A stretch of DNA of 64,000 nucleotides from Gnetum montanum. Its lineage: Eukaryota; Streptophyta; Gnetopsida; Gnetales; Gnetaceae. Position numbers and translations under genes: made by a program. Numbering within the stretch: the stretch's first letter is position 1; each line of letters starts with the position of its first letter. The stretch covers positions 1 to 64,000 of the forward strand of contig MNCI01022704.1 in NCBI GenBank assembly GCA_015680685.1, written 5' to 3'. The notes beneath the pieces are model-generated. The model was not told the origin of the DNA and searched no databases. It worked only from the letters and a program-made list of their open reading frames with translations. Shown here piece after piece: positions 23,732 to 34,579 of the stretch.

Positions 23732-26279
23732 ATGGTACCAAAACCAAGGCATCCAAGGGGTGAAGGACCATCACAATCTAGGGATAAGAATCCATGAATG
23801 GGAAGGGGATGAGGTGTGCAGCAACCAAAGCATGTGGATGGCTTTCATGCAATTGTTCCCTCCCCAAAGGACCTGATGTGGAATCTGTCCATCAAGTTCC
23901 TAAAGAGGAGATGCCCAGCGAGCAATCATAAGGGGATGAAGCTTGGGGGATAGCACCACGACTTGAGGTCATCTTGACCCAAGCTTTTCTTAATGCTATC
24001 AAGCCACGAGAACTGCAAAGGATGGTCATACAAGAGCTAAAATTTGGACCATTTCTCGAGAATGCACCAGAAGATGTGAGACTTCAACTACAAAACTCTC
24101 CTATGTGGCCAATTATCACAACTAGTGATGAATGGTACCTAGGAGAGACCTATCTCTTCTGGAAAAATTAGCAACTAGGGTCCAGAGTAAGAATTAAAAA
24201 CATCTATGTCTCTTACTCTGCAGAAGTAATGATGTAAGCTTTGGGGTTGCTAGAGAATGAAGCAGATGTGGCAGAGATCCTGAAACAAGTAAACCCTAAG
24301 GTAAAAGGGGAGTGGATCTAGCGGTGCTATGGGGTAGATTGCAAGGAGTTTGAAACTCTAACCACCATGGAGAGGGTTTATTCAAAGATTGTGTCTTACC
24401 ACCTAAACCCAATAGTGAGACTTAGCAAAATCAAAGCCTTCTCCACTCGTTCATATGCCACTTTAAGTGGAAAGTTTCCAATTTATCTTCCATAGTTATT
24501 ATTCTTGGAAATTGAAAAGAGGTTTCTTGAAAGCGAACATGGAAGATGAGTTCTCCCCTTTTCTTGCCTAATTAGAAATTTTTGCAAATAGGTAGGGATA
24601 GCATGGTATGCCAATGATACACTTCAGCATGCCCCGATTACCTCATGGTGTGAAATGATGAAGGATAGGACTCTTGCCACTACACAGACGGAGGAAGAGC
24701 AGCAACCACCTCCACCACCTACACAAACAATGAGGTTGGGTTCACAAACTATTGTAGAACACATCTGTGAAATCTAACAATTGCTCTTGGGCTGACAAGA
24801 GCAATCTAGAAGGACCAGTGGAGGACAAGACCCTTCAGCCTATCGCCCTACAATGGGCTACCTGGAGCAAGTGGCTCAATCAATCAGTTTGCTAGAAAAA
24901 TCAAGGCCGATGTTCTCTACCACCCGAATGCAAGTGCCAACAAGAACCAGGCAACTACTTCCAGATGTCTTTGACCTTCTGGATAGCATCACTGCAACCT
25001 AGTCGAAGCTGCTCTCAACAAGGGGTAGGAGCCTTATTTAGAAGGGAAATTTGAATCTTCTCAAGCCACTTGTCAATGCTTCGCAATAGAGGTTGCCCAA
25101 TTAAGGACCCAACTTGCCGATTCCGCTCCCCTCAACCATGAGCTAACTAGAGATGAAGCTTTTCAATAGCTTCAAATAAAACTTCATATCATTGAGGATG
25201 AGCGAGAGTTGGTGATCCTTGATAAGTCCTTGGTAGATGCTTAGACATATCATGTAAACAAGGACTAGACAGAGGTTCACCAGGAGAATGTTAGGTTGAC
25301 TGTGGATGTTCATCACCTGTGTAATGTTGGTGCTAAAAATGAGCACATGAAAAATTTTATTCACCAACAGCAAGAAGAGCTAGCTAGGGTGAATGCTAAT
25401 GTGAGAAGGTTGGCCGCTGAGAATCAAAATTTGTTCATGGAGGAGGTTCGAACCTTACAACAAAAATTTTCCATCGAAATCACTACTTGGAAGAACAAGG
25501 CCCTAAAATTTGAAAAATTCAAGAATCATTATAGGGACCAAGTGGTATTGCAAAAGGAAGTGAATGAGAAATAGATTCAAGTCACAAAGGCTAAGATGAA
25601 CTAAGTGCTCCAACAGCTCCAAGAAGGAGATGAGGTATGGCAACCTATCTTCAATGGGTTGAATTCCTACAATCAAGTTGAAATCTACCTCAAGGAATTA
25701 CAGATTGAGGAAATGATAGAGTATATGGAGCTTTCCAACCTTCACTATGCAAACCTGGCTATCCTCATAGCTGGGAGACCATGGTTTGAATTGGAAAAAT
25801 GAGTGGCCACCTAATATTCTCTATACGAGGGTGAGTTCTAAGTGCACAAAGTGACAAAACAAAAATTGGAAATAGCAAATGTGAAACTCGAGGTTCTCTG
25901 CACGTGATTTGAAGGGCAACGTATGATTGTGAAGAACTTGGCCTATCGAATGAATGACTACCAGTAGCTGAAAACATCAATTTGAGTGTTTGACATTGAA
26001 CAGAAACAATTCGTAGCATGGGATGTTAACTTGAAATAACTTTTCCCTGCGCTAGTGTGTCCTTGGAAGGTTCCTATCCCAAAAAATATTGGTGAAGCTT
26101 CATAGAAAAAAAATAATCCTAGAAGTAAGGAGGAATAGATGAGGGCCCTCTTGGAGGCTTTCTAGTTGCCTCCAGAAGTTGCAGCTGCTGCGGGGCAGCC
26201 ACCCTTCGTGCCACCGCTGCTGCATGGGCTAGAGGCTTGTGATGGTCCATCGGAACCATCGCCACCAAGGACGGTGTGA
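23732..26279 (+). pseudogene. G2 3' ORF, copy 1 (coiled-coil protein)
   Basis: Same gene as 28999-31852. It has a start MVPKPRHPRGEG and an N-terminal domain with FGPFLENAPEDVRLQLQ, MWPIITTSDEWYLGETY and LTTMERVYSKIVSYHL. The central region is shortened by a ~325-bp deletion near 24946 relative to copy 2. After it come coiled-coil segments (about 25296-25575, RRLAAENQNLFMEEVRTLQ) and the end at TGA 26277-26279. No known enzymatic motif was recognised. It lies where env-like genes sit in some Athila elements, but no signal peptide or membrane segment is seen. Many stops and frameshifts. Confidence 0.7.
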
Positions 26280-26511
26280 TCTTCTCTAGAAATTTTTGCA
26301 TCTTTCTACATGGCAAAGAATCCGAGACTAGCAAGGTGTTCAATTTTGTCTCTAAACACAACCATTTTTTCTAATTTGTCATTTTCTATATACTCAGGCA
26401 CTTGGCACATCATGTGCATGTGTCATGTGTGTGTAAAGTCATGTGTGTTGTAAATAAAAGTTCATACTTTTCAAATTGTAGAGGAACTCGAGGATGAGTT
26501 TTTACTCAGTC

Positions 26512-26520
26512 ATGGGGGTA
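26512..26520 (+). other. G2 polypurine tract, copy 1
   Basis: ATGGGGGTA ends exactly at the first base before LTR2. Copy 2 at 32085-32093 reads GTGGAGGTA. The same ATGGGGGTA (minus strand) precedes the 3' LTR of G1, and GTGGGGGTA that of G3. Confidence 0.85.
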
Positions 26521-27425
26521 TGATGAAGTGTCAAATAGTCAATGTGTCGCCTAGGCCGCATATATGTGGTGACATATACATGGTCGTTTTGATGCAGCCC
26601 CGTTGATGCATCCTTCCATGCATTGACATGGCCTCATTTACATGGAGCCTATTTCGGCTTATAAATAAGAGGGCTCCCACCTCACTTAGGTACCTTTTTG
26701 TTAGTTGTAGCAAACCTCTTGCAGTTTTTTTTTGCGAGAATTAGAATATTTTCGAAGTACCGAAAGTAGATGTAAGAAAGGTGTTTCACTCTTTATTCGA
26801 GTGCTGATGTACCTAAGCCCATTGGCATGAACAAAAATAAAGATGAGATTTTCAATCATTCCTTGTAGCAATTGGACTTAGTCATTTAATGCATTTAATA
26901 GTTTAATATTTCTATGCTTTAATAGTTCCTTAAGTTTCTCTTATTATTATTTTAATCACTATCACTTGTTTATAGTTCATAGGAACCATAAGTATGACCA
27001 TCTCGAAAATAAACCCAACACTTGACAACCCAGTGATGCTTAATGTCTGGTAACCCAGTAGTGGTTGGGGGATGCTTAGGATGTGCATGGAAGATGAGAT
27101 TGGATACTTATGCTAGGAAGAGTTAGGACCTAGATTAGGATAATTATAGATTACATAATATTTTATTCCTTACTTTCCATTATGAGAATTAGATGCTAGA
27201 AGATAAAGTAAAAAGCCATAAAAATTGGTTGCCTCAATCTCACTTAACCATTGCCACTAGAACATCACAAGTGAGGTTGAGAAGACAAAAACCATTCTAA
27301 AAAATGGTTTTTCTAGTTAAGGTCTAGTATATGCAAAGTTCTTACAGTCTACAGAATTTCAGTGAGTCACATGTGAATGCCCATGATTTGCATGGTTCGG
27401 CGTAGGGGTACCTAGCCGCTCATCA
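26521..27425 (+). repeat. G2 LTR2
   Basis: Begins TGATGAAGTGTCAAATAGTC and ends CCGCTCATCA. This is the original 3' LTR, since ATAAC after it pairs with ATAAT before LTR1. Confidence 0.9.
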
Positions 27426-27653
27426 ATAACATAATCAATGAAGAAGACTAGTATGATAATCCTAATGCATAATCGTAGCATATAATTAAGAATCATATTT
27501 TCTTGAAGTTCAATTTTCCCCCACAACCATCACTACATGTCAACCATAAACATTCTACTACATATCCAACAAGATTAGTATGTGTAGTAATAGTATTATA
27601 ATAACCTATACATAATATCACAAGATCCTAGAAAATACATCATTCAAATAATG
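27426..27653. other. Flanking host DNA, copy 1
   Basis: Starts ATAACATAATCAATG and is repeated, with few differences, at 32951-33178. It belongs to the original insertion site, not the element. No gene is visible. Confidence 0.8.
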
Positions 27654-28489
27654 CATGGTGTGGTTCCCACAACATAAAACAAAAGACAAAAATAAAACCT
27701 TCACCATGTGGGAATTCAAAGCACACCCCTTAGACTACCTCTCACGGGCCACAAGCACTAGTTATGGGACTTCCTTTATCCCCTCTAACTTAGTTTGATT
27801 TTACTTCCTTCCTCTCATGTTTTCTGGAGTGGTGGTTCTTTGTGGATGCATTCCTGTCCACTTGGGAGCTGGACGGGTCTTCGCATGTTTTTGCGATGTC
27901 ACTAGATGTGGATGGTTTTGGGTCTAAGCTAGGGAAAGGTCCTATTGGGTCACTTAACCACAACTTCACATGGGGTTTCATGTGACCGATAATTGGAATT
28001 CCAAAGCTCACTCCTCTCTCTTCATCCACTTCTCTCCATGACTCACCTCACTACCAGTCTTATGTTTTGATCGTTTTCATGATTCCCATGAACTTCTCAT
28101 GCCTTGGAAGGTTTTCATGGATGGGAGTCTTAACTTGTGATCACCATTCCTTAGCCTCGAGGCCCAAGGACCTTGGTGTTTGGGATATGCAAGGGCTACT
28201 AAGGCTACCACCTACTATGGGGAGGACCTACTTGCATATTCCTGGTCCCGTTTGTTAGTATCCCATCCTCTTGCTTGTTGGTGACTTGTTTCCATGTTAT
28301 CCATTGATCGATTTCTTCTTCACGGAGTTATTTCTAACCACATTATCCTAATTTTGACTCTTTTTCTAGCTCGACTTCCTTTCCTCTTGTCCTCAACCAT
28401 GTTTTGGATCTCTCACGCTCTTCAAGTGCCCCAATTTGGTGTTTCAAATTCATCTTTTTGGGTTTTTTCTAGCTAGTCAATGTTGGTCA

Positions 28490-28583
28490 ACTATTGCGAC
28501 ACCCTACGTATATAGGGCCCCATATACATAGCCCCCTACATATATGCGACCCCATCAATGCAGCACCCAACCCTTATATATAT
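28490..28583 (+). promoter_or_regulatory. Internal U3-like promoter block, copy 2
   Basis: Second copy of the block at 23205-23300: ACGTATATAGGGC, CATATACATAG, ACATATATGCGACC, CAATGCAGC, then TATATATAT (28575-28583). The TATA-to-ATG distance is ~420 bp. GGGGTATGCTC near 28731 and TGATTGTAG just before ATG 28999 could be donor and acceptor of a 5'-UTR intron; this is inference. Confidence 0.5.
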
Positions 28584-28998
28584 GCCCATTGCACCTAAGA
28601 TTTTTATCATTTTGCAAAAAAATTAGGGGGGAAGGATTTTGCCATTTTTTTCTACCTAGCTTCTTCCCAAGCACCTATGCTCTATTCTGTGTCCACATCA
28701 ATCGATCCTTACCCTCTTAAGCACCTAGGGGTATGCTCTCAGTCCTGGGGGTGAAGCCTATGTGTAATTAATTAATTAGTTAATTAAGGCTTCACACTCT
28801 AAAGGGAAGAAACGAAAACAATAGCTTAAACTTCAACTTATCCCTTTTTGTTTTTGGCTCTAATCCATGAATTAACACTCCAGGGGATTTAATGGAATGC
28901 CCGTGGCAGCATCATAACTTAGTCAAATTGAGAAGGTGTATAAGGGTTGTTTTGAGCTAGTTGTGCATAGTCTAATGGGTGGTTATGTTTGATTGTAG

Positions 28999-31852
28999 AT
29001 GGCACCAAAACCAAGGCATCCAAGGGGTGAAGGACCATTACAACCTAGGGAAAAGCATCCATGAATAGGAAGGGAATGAGGTGTGTAGCAACTAGAGCAT
29101 GTGGAGGGCTCTCATGCAATTGGCCCCCTCCACGAAGGACCTAATGTGGAATCTATCCATCAAATTCCTGAAGAGGAGATGTCCAACAAGCAATCACAAG
29201 GGGATGAAACTCCAGGGATAGCACCACGACTTGAGATCACCCTGACCCAAGCTTGTCTTTATGCTATCAAACCACAAGAAGTGCAATGGATGGTCATAAA
29301 AGAGCTAAACTTTGGACCATTTCTCAAGAACACACCAGAAGATGTGAGACTTCAACTACAAAATACTCCTATGTGGCCAATTATCACAACCAGTGATGAA
29401 TGGTACCTAGGAGAGACCTATCTCTTCTGGACAAATCAGCAATCGGGGTCCAGAGTAAGAATTAAAGACATCTATGTCTCTTACTCTGTAGAAGCAATCA
29501 CATAAGCTCTAGGGTTTCCAAAGACTAGAGCAGATGTGGCACAGATCCTGAAACAAGCTGAACGTAAGGTAAAAGGGGAGTGGATCAGGTGGTGCTATGG
29601 GGTAGATCGCAAGGTGTTTGGCACTCTAACCACCATGGAGAGGGTGTATTCAAAGATCGTGTCTTACCACCTAAACCCAACAGTGAGACTCAGCAAAATC
29701 AAAGCCTTCTCCACTCGTGCATATGCCACTTTAGGTGGAAAATTTCCAATGAGTCTTCCATAGTTATTATTCTTGGAAATTGAAAAGAGGTTTACTGAAA
29801 GCGAACATGGAAGATGAGCTCTCCCCTTCTCCTGCCTAATCAGAAAGTTGTGCAAATGCGTAGGGATATCACGATATGAAAATGATACATTCCAACATGT
29901 CCCATTGACTCATGGCATGAAATGATGAAGGATAGGACTCCTACTACTACATAGACGGAGGAAGAGCAACAACCACCTTCACCACCTACACAAACAATAA
30001 GGTCGGGTTCTCAAACTATTGTAGAACACATTCGTGAAATTTGACAATTTCTCTTAAGCCAACAAGAGTAATCTCGAAGGATAGGTGGAGGAGAAGACCC
30101 TTTAGTCTATCACCGTGCAATGAGCCAGCTGGAGCAAGTGGCTTGATCAATTAGCTTTCTAAAAGAGAAGGGTTGATGTTCTCTGCCACCCGAATGCAAG
30201 TGCCAACAAGAATAGATTCTAGCATTCGAGAGGTAATGGTATCAAATCAATAGCTATTTCCTAAAATTTTAGGGAATGCCGCTACCTTCTCAATATGCTT
30301 AGAAGATGGTGAGGGGGTGATAGTCTTAGTGATGCAACACTAGGGATAGGAGATTGCAGCCAAAGTGGTTGCTGATATGATTTCTACTGCTCTCAATGCA
30401 TTGGTGACACCTGTACTAGACATACATGGACTTCAAGATGTACAAGCATCCACTGGAACTTCACGTAGCAAGATTGATGCAGCACAACATGAAGAACTAT
30501 TGGACCGACTAGTGAGAACTAGGCAACCACTTCGAGATGTCTTTGACCTTCCAGATAACATCACTACAACCTAGTTGAAGCTGCTCTCAGCAAAGGGTAA
30601 AAGCCTTATTTTAGAAGGAAAACTTGAAGCTTCTCAAGCCACTTGTGAATGCTTGGAAATAAATATTTCCCAATTAAGGATCCAACTTGCCAAACCAGCT
30701 CTCCTCAACTGTGAGCTCAGTAGAGATGAAGCTTTCCAATAGCTTCAAATCAAACTTTAGATCGTTGAGGGTAAGTGAGAGTCGGCGATCCTTGATAAGT
30801 CCTTGGCAAAGATTCAGACATATCATGTAAATAAGAACTTGATAGAGGTTCACCAAGATAATGTCAAGTTGACTGTGGAGGTCCATCACCTGCGTAATGT
30901 TAGTGCTAAAAATAAGCATATGAAAAATTTTATTCACCAATAGCAAGAAGAGCTATGCAAGGTGAATGCTAATGTGAAAAGGTTGGCTGCTGAGAATCAA
31001 AATTTGTTCATGGAGGAGGTTCAAATCTTGCAACAAAAATCTTCCCTCAAAATCACTTCTTGGAAGAACGAGGCCCTGAAATTTGAAAAAGTCAACAATC
31101 ATTACAAGGACCAAGTGGCATTCCAAAAGGAAGTGAATGAGAAACAGATTTAAGTCGCAAAGGCTAAGATGAACCAAGTGCTTCAGCAGCTTTGAGAAGG
31201 AGGTGAGGTATGGCAACCTATCTTTGATGGGTTGAATGCCTACAATCAAGCTGAAATCCACCTCAAGGAATTACAAATTGAGAAAATGACAGAGTATATG
31301 AAGCTTGTCAACCTTCGCTATGCAAACCCAGCTATGCTCATAGCCAGGAGACCATGGTCTAAATTGGAAAAGTAAGTGGCCACCTCATATTCTTTATACG
31401 AGGGTGAGTTCCAAGCGCACAAAGAAAAAAAACAAAAATTGGAAACAATAAATGCGGAACTCGAGGTTCTCTGCACACGATTTGAAGGACAATGTATGAT
31501 CACGGAGAACTTGGCCCATGGAATGAATGAGTACCACCAGCTGCAGACATCAATTTTAGTGTTTGACATTGAATGGAAATAGTTCGCAGCTTGGGTTGTT
31601 AACTTGAAAGAACTTTTTCCTACGCTACTGTGCCCTTGGGAGGTTCCTATCCTAGCACACATTGGTGAAGCCACCTAGACAGTGAACAATCCTAGAAGAG
31701 AGGATGAACAAATGAGGGCCCTCTTGGAGGATTTCTGGTTACCTCTAGAAGTTGTAGCTGCTGCGGGGTAGCCACCCTTCATGCCACCACTACTGCATGG
31801 GCTAGAGACTGGTGATGGTCCATCAAAATCGTCGCCACTAGGGATGGTGTGA
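28999..31852 (+). pseudogene. G2 3' ORF, copy 2 (fuller coiled-coil protein)
   Basis: ATG 28999 (MAPKPRHPRG) is in frame with the long open segment 29101-29505. That segment includes EITLTQACLYAIKP, FGPFLKNTPEDVRLQLQN, MWPIITTSDEWYLGETYLFW and IKDIYVSYSVEAI. A second block follows at 29536-29763 (KGEWIRWCYG, LTTMERVYSKIVSYHLNPTV, AYATLGGKF). A variable linker and a segment ending LRDVFDLPDNI (near 30570) come next. Heptad-rich coiled coils lie at about 30800-31150 (VKRLAAENQNLFMEEVQILQ), and the C-terminal part has ELFPTLLCPWEVP. The span corresponds to ~950 codons. The family is not recognised. The same domain order is in G3 (39190-41980), so it is a shared gene of the clade. Stops include CGA/CAG to TGA/TAG types. 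Confidence 0.75.
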
Positions 31853-32093
31853 TCTTCTCCAGTAATTTTTGCATCTTTCTACATGACAGAGAATCCAGGA
31901 CTAGCAAGGTGTTCAATTTTGTCTCTGAACACCACCATTTTCTGTAATTTGTCCTTCTCTATATACTTGGGCACTTGGCACATCATGTGCATGTGTCATG
32001 TATGTGTTAAATCATGTGTGTTGTAAATAAAAGTCCATATTTTCCAAATTGTAGAGGAACACGAGGACGAGCTTTTACTCAGTTGTGGAGGTA

Positions 32094-32950
32094 TGATGAA
32101 GTGTGAAATAGTGGATGCGTTAACTAGGCTGCATATACGGGGCCGCGTATACGTGGCCTCGTTTACATGAAGCCTATTTCGGCCTATAAATAAGAGGGCT
32201 CCTGCCTCACTTAGGTACCTTTTTGTCAATTGTAGCGAAGCTCTTGCAATTTGTTTCCAAGAGAGTTAGAATATTTTTCAAGTGCCCAAAGTAGATGTAA
32301 GAAAAGTGTTCGGCTCTTTATTCGAGCGCTGATGTACCTGAGCCCATTGGCGTGAACGGCAATAAAGATGAGCTTTTCAATCATTCCTTGCAGCAATTGG
32401 ACTTAGTCATTTAATGTATTTAATAGTTTAATATTTCTATGTTTTAATAGTTCCTTAAGTTTCTCTTATTATTATTTTAATCGCTATCACTTGTTTATAG
32501 TTCGTAGGAACCATAAGTACGACCATCTCGAACATAAACCCAACGCTTGGCAACCCAATGATGGTTAATGTTTGGTAACCCAGTAGTGGTTAGGGGATGC
32601 TTAGGATGTTTAGGGAAGATGTGATTGGATACTTATGCTAGGAAGAGTTAGGACCTAGATTAGGATAATTATAAATTACATAATATTTTATTCCTTACTT
32701 TCCATTACGAGAATTAGATGCTAGAAGATAAAGTAAAAGGCCATAAAAATTAGTTGCCTCAATCTCACTTAACCATCGCCACTAGAACATCACAAGTGAG
32801 GTTGGGAAGACAACGACTATTCTAACAAAGGGTATTGCTAGTTAAGGTTTGGTATATGCAAAGTGCTTATAGTCTACGAAATTTGACCGAGTCGCGTGTG
32901 AATGCCCGTGATTCACATGGCTGGGCATAGGGGTACCTAGCCACTCATCA
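32094..32950 (+). repeat. G2 LTR3 (duplicated LTR)
   Basis: Begins TGATGAAGTGTGAAATAG and ends CCACTCATCA; 857 bp. It lacks ~45 bp of the palindromic U3 array found in LTR1 and LTR2, between GTGGCCTCGTTTACATG and the region upstream. Confidence 0.88.
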
Positions 32951-33178
32951 ATAACATAATCAATGAAGAACACTAGTATCATACTCATAATGCATAATCG
33001 TAGCATATAATTATGAATCATATTTGCTTGAAGTTCAATTTTCCCCCACAACCATCACTACATTTCAACCATAAACATCCAACTACACATCCAACAAGAT
33101 TAGTATGTCTAGTAATGGTATTATAATAACCTATACATAATATGACAAGATCCTAGAAAATACATCATTAAAATAATG
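32951..33178. other. Flanking host DNA, copy 2
   Basis: Second copy of 27426-27653. It continues without a break into unique sequence after 33181. Confidence 0.8.
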
Positions 33179-33181
33179 CAT

Positions 33182-33925
33182 CTAACTTGATGGCTACATA
33201 ATCCCTAACCAATAGTATATAGACATCGTAAATATAACACAATATCATGGGGTTCTCTAGAAAGGGGTTATACTCTTCCCCACTAGAGAATCTTTCTATA
33301 GAAAAATCTCAACATACCTAACCTGCTTAGGTGACCTCACCAATGTTAGAAAACAAAATGTCTATCCTTTAAACTTAGATCATTTTGCACCACCCAAGCG
33401 TCATGGAAGTGTTGTTTTTTTTAATACACTTTTTAGTAAAAAAAAAAAAAAGACTTCAAATAAACAAACAAGGTCTCCTCAGTATGTATGTAGTTCACCC
33501 AACACACTACAAAATATGTGTGAAATATGATCGTCTTAAAAGTGAAACTTAAAATTTTATGATTGTAATTTATGGATGTCCTAGACAGTAAATAATATTT
33601 ACTATAGTTTTGGATTTTGAAAATGTGACACTTTAATGCTCACCCTTAATTTCCTGTAAAAATGGCCCAAAAGCATATAAACTTTTATCAAATTTGTGTA
33701 CTTGAAGTGACCTATTAAATATGTCCATTATCATTATCAGATTCCAAAATTTTTTTTCCAACAATTCAGACGTCTCTAGTGAATTACCGAAGCTACTTTC
33801 GATGCATCCTTGCAAGGTCAGTAATAAGCTTTATTAAGTACAATATATGAGAAAACGAAAACCACACGGACAACGAGATTTGAGAACTTGAAACGTGTTT
33901 AATATTTGTGCTTATTCTTTTCTTA
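33182..33925. other. Intergenic, with one hairpin
   Basis: No coding sequence recognised. TTCTCTAG (33253-33260) and CTAGAGAA (33283-33290), with inner GGGG and CCCC, form a perfect-stem inverted repeat. A run of A is at about 33438-33451. Confidence 0.5.
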
Positions 33926-34256
33926 TTTTGTAGTGGCTCAAAGGGATATCCGATTCTTCCACCCATCAATTGCGGCCTACTACTGAATCCTGTTCCGCTT
34001 TGGCTCCTTCCATTGACGCGGCACTGCGGAGAAGCTCTGCGAGTCCCCATTCCATAAGAGTTGTAGAGCTTTCGGTTCCACCGGCGATGATGTCCTGCGT
34101 GTCCGCCTTTAGCCTTGTCCGGCTAAGGCCAATTTGTGGATCGTCTGCCAGTTGCAGGAGAACATCCACCAGATCTTGAGTGGTGTACTTTTCTGTGCTC
34201 TGGATACGCTGTTCGTCTATTACCTCGTCCAGGAATACGTTCAGCTTCTTGCTCAC
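33925..34256 (-). pseudogene. Cytochrome P450 exon 2 fragment
   Basis: The minus-strand frame starts VSKKLNVFLDEVIDEQR at 34256. It continues through DVLLQLADDP to the I-helix oxygen-binding region DIIAGGTESSTTLMEW and AELLR, then DSVVGRN, a stop, and WVEESDIP. This is the order found in CYP71-clan P450s. The pattern resembles gymnosperm CYP750-type proteins, a judgement from memory of the family. These are membrane-bound haem mono-oxygenases of specialised metabolism. The stop lies where Arg or Glu is usual. The K-helix, PERF region and haem-binding Cys are absent, so the gene is truncated after the I-helix region. Plus-strand frames over it are shadows. Confidence 0.85.
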
Positions 34257-34579
34257 CTGGATTCTCGTCGCATTCGGAAATGGATTTGTGAAAACGTAGA
34301 TAATAAAATTGTGATAGAAAAACAGCAGCGATCCCCATGATCAATGAATCAGAACGCTATGCTAATTTCACTAGCATGACGACGCATGAATTGGAGATCA
34401 GTTAAAATCCCAAATTCCTCGTCAGTCGTCACTGAATCTCAGCCAAAATTTCACTTTACCGGTAACCGTCAACCACAACAATCTCGGAAATAGCCAAGAC
34501 TTCCTAATTCACGAATCTTACCATTGCACTATAGCAGCAACGGGGTGCGAGAAATAAATCAACAGACTTAGTGACTCAC
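34257..34579 (-). other. P450 intron (GT-AG, 323 bp)
   Basis: On the minus strand exon 1 ends MKK with AAG|GTGAGT (donor 34579-34574). Exon 2 begins after a pyrimidine-rich stretch ending AATCCAG|GTG (acceptor CAG 34259-34257). Joining them gives the expected P450 order MKK-VSKKL in phase 0. The retained intron shows this is not a processed pseudogene. Confidence 0.8.

Larger units (their letters stand above)
14431..32950 (+). mobile_element. Ty3/gypsy element G2 with tandemly duplicated 3' end
   Basis: G2 starts with an 868-bp LTR (14431-15298), a tRNA-Asp-type primer site and gag-pol in gypsy order (gag, protease, RT, RNase H, integrase). After pol come an internal promoter-like block, a ~2.5 kb extra ORF, a polypurine tract and LTR2 (26521-27425). 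ATAAT precedes the first LTR and ATAAC follows LTR2, a 4/5 target-site duplication. The segment 22371-27653 is then repeated as 27654-33178, giving a second 3' ORF and LTR3 (32094-32950). Primer site and gene order point to the Athila/Tat side of plant gypsy elements. All ORFs are broken. Confidence 0.88.
22371..33178 (+). repeat. Tandem segmental duplication (5.28 kb + 5.53 kb)
   Basis: Unit 1 is 22371-27653, unit 2 is 27654-33178. The junction reads AATAATGCATGGTGTGG: the left part matches the end of unit 2 (AATAATGCATCTAAC at 33174) and the right part matches the start of unit 1 (TTTTCATGGTGTGG at 22367). CAT is shared by all three, a 3-bp microhomology. Each unit holds spacer, internal promoter block, 3' ORF, polypurine tract, LTR and 228 bp of flanking DNA. 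Because the flank is included, the duplication happened after insertion. Confidence 0.9.

Noticed and set aside
28999-31852. Envelope gene
   Set aside because: Position fits, but no signal peptide, transmembrane segment or cleavage-site pattern is visible; the protein is mostly soluble and coiled-coil.
33970-34340. Plus-strand open frames over the P450 fragment
   Set aside because: Antisense shadows; the minus strand reads as P450 with correct splice sites.
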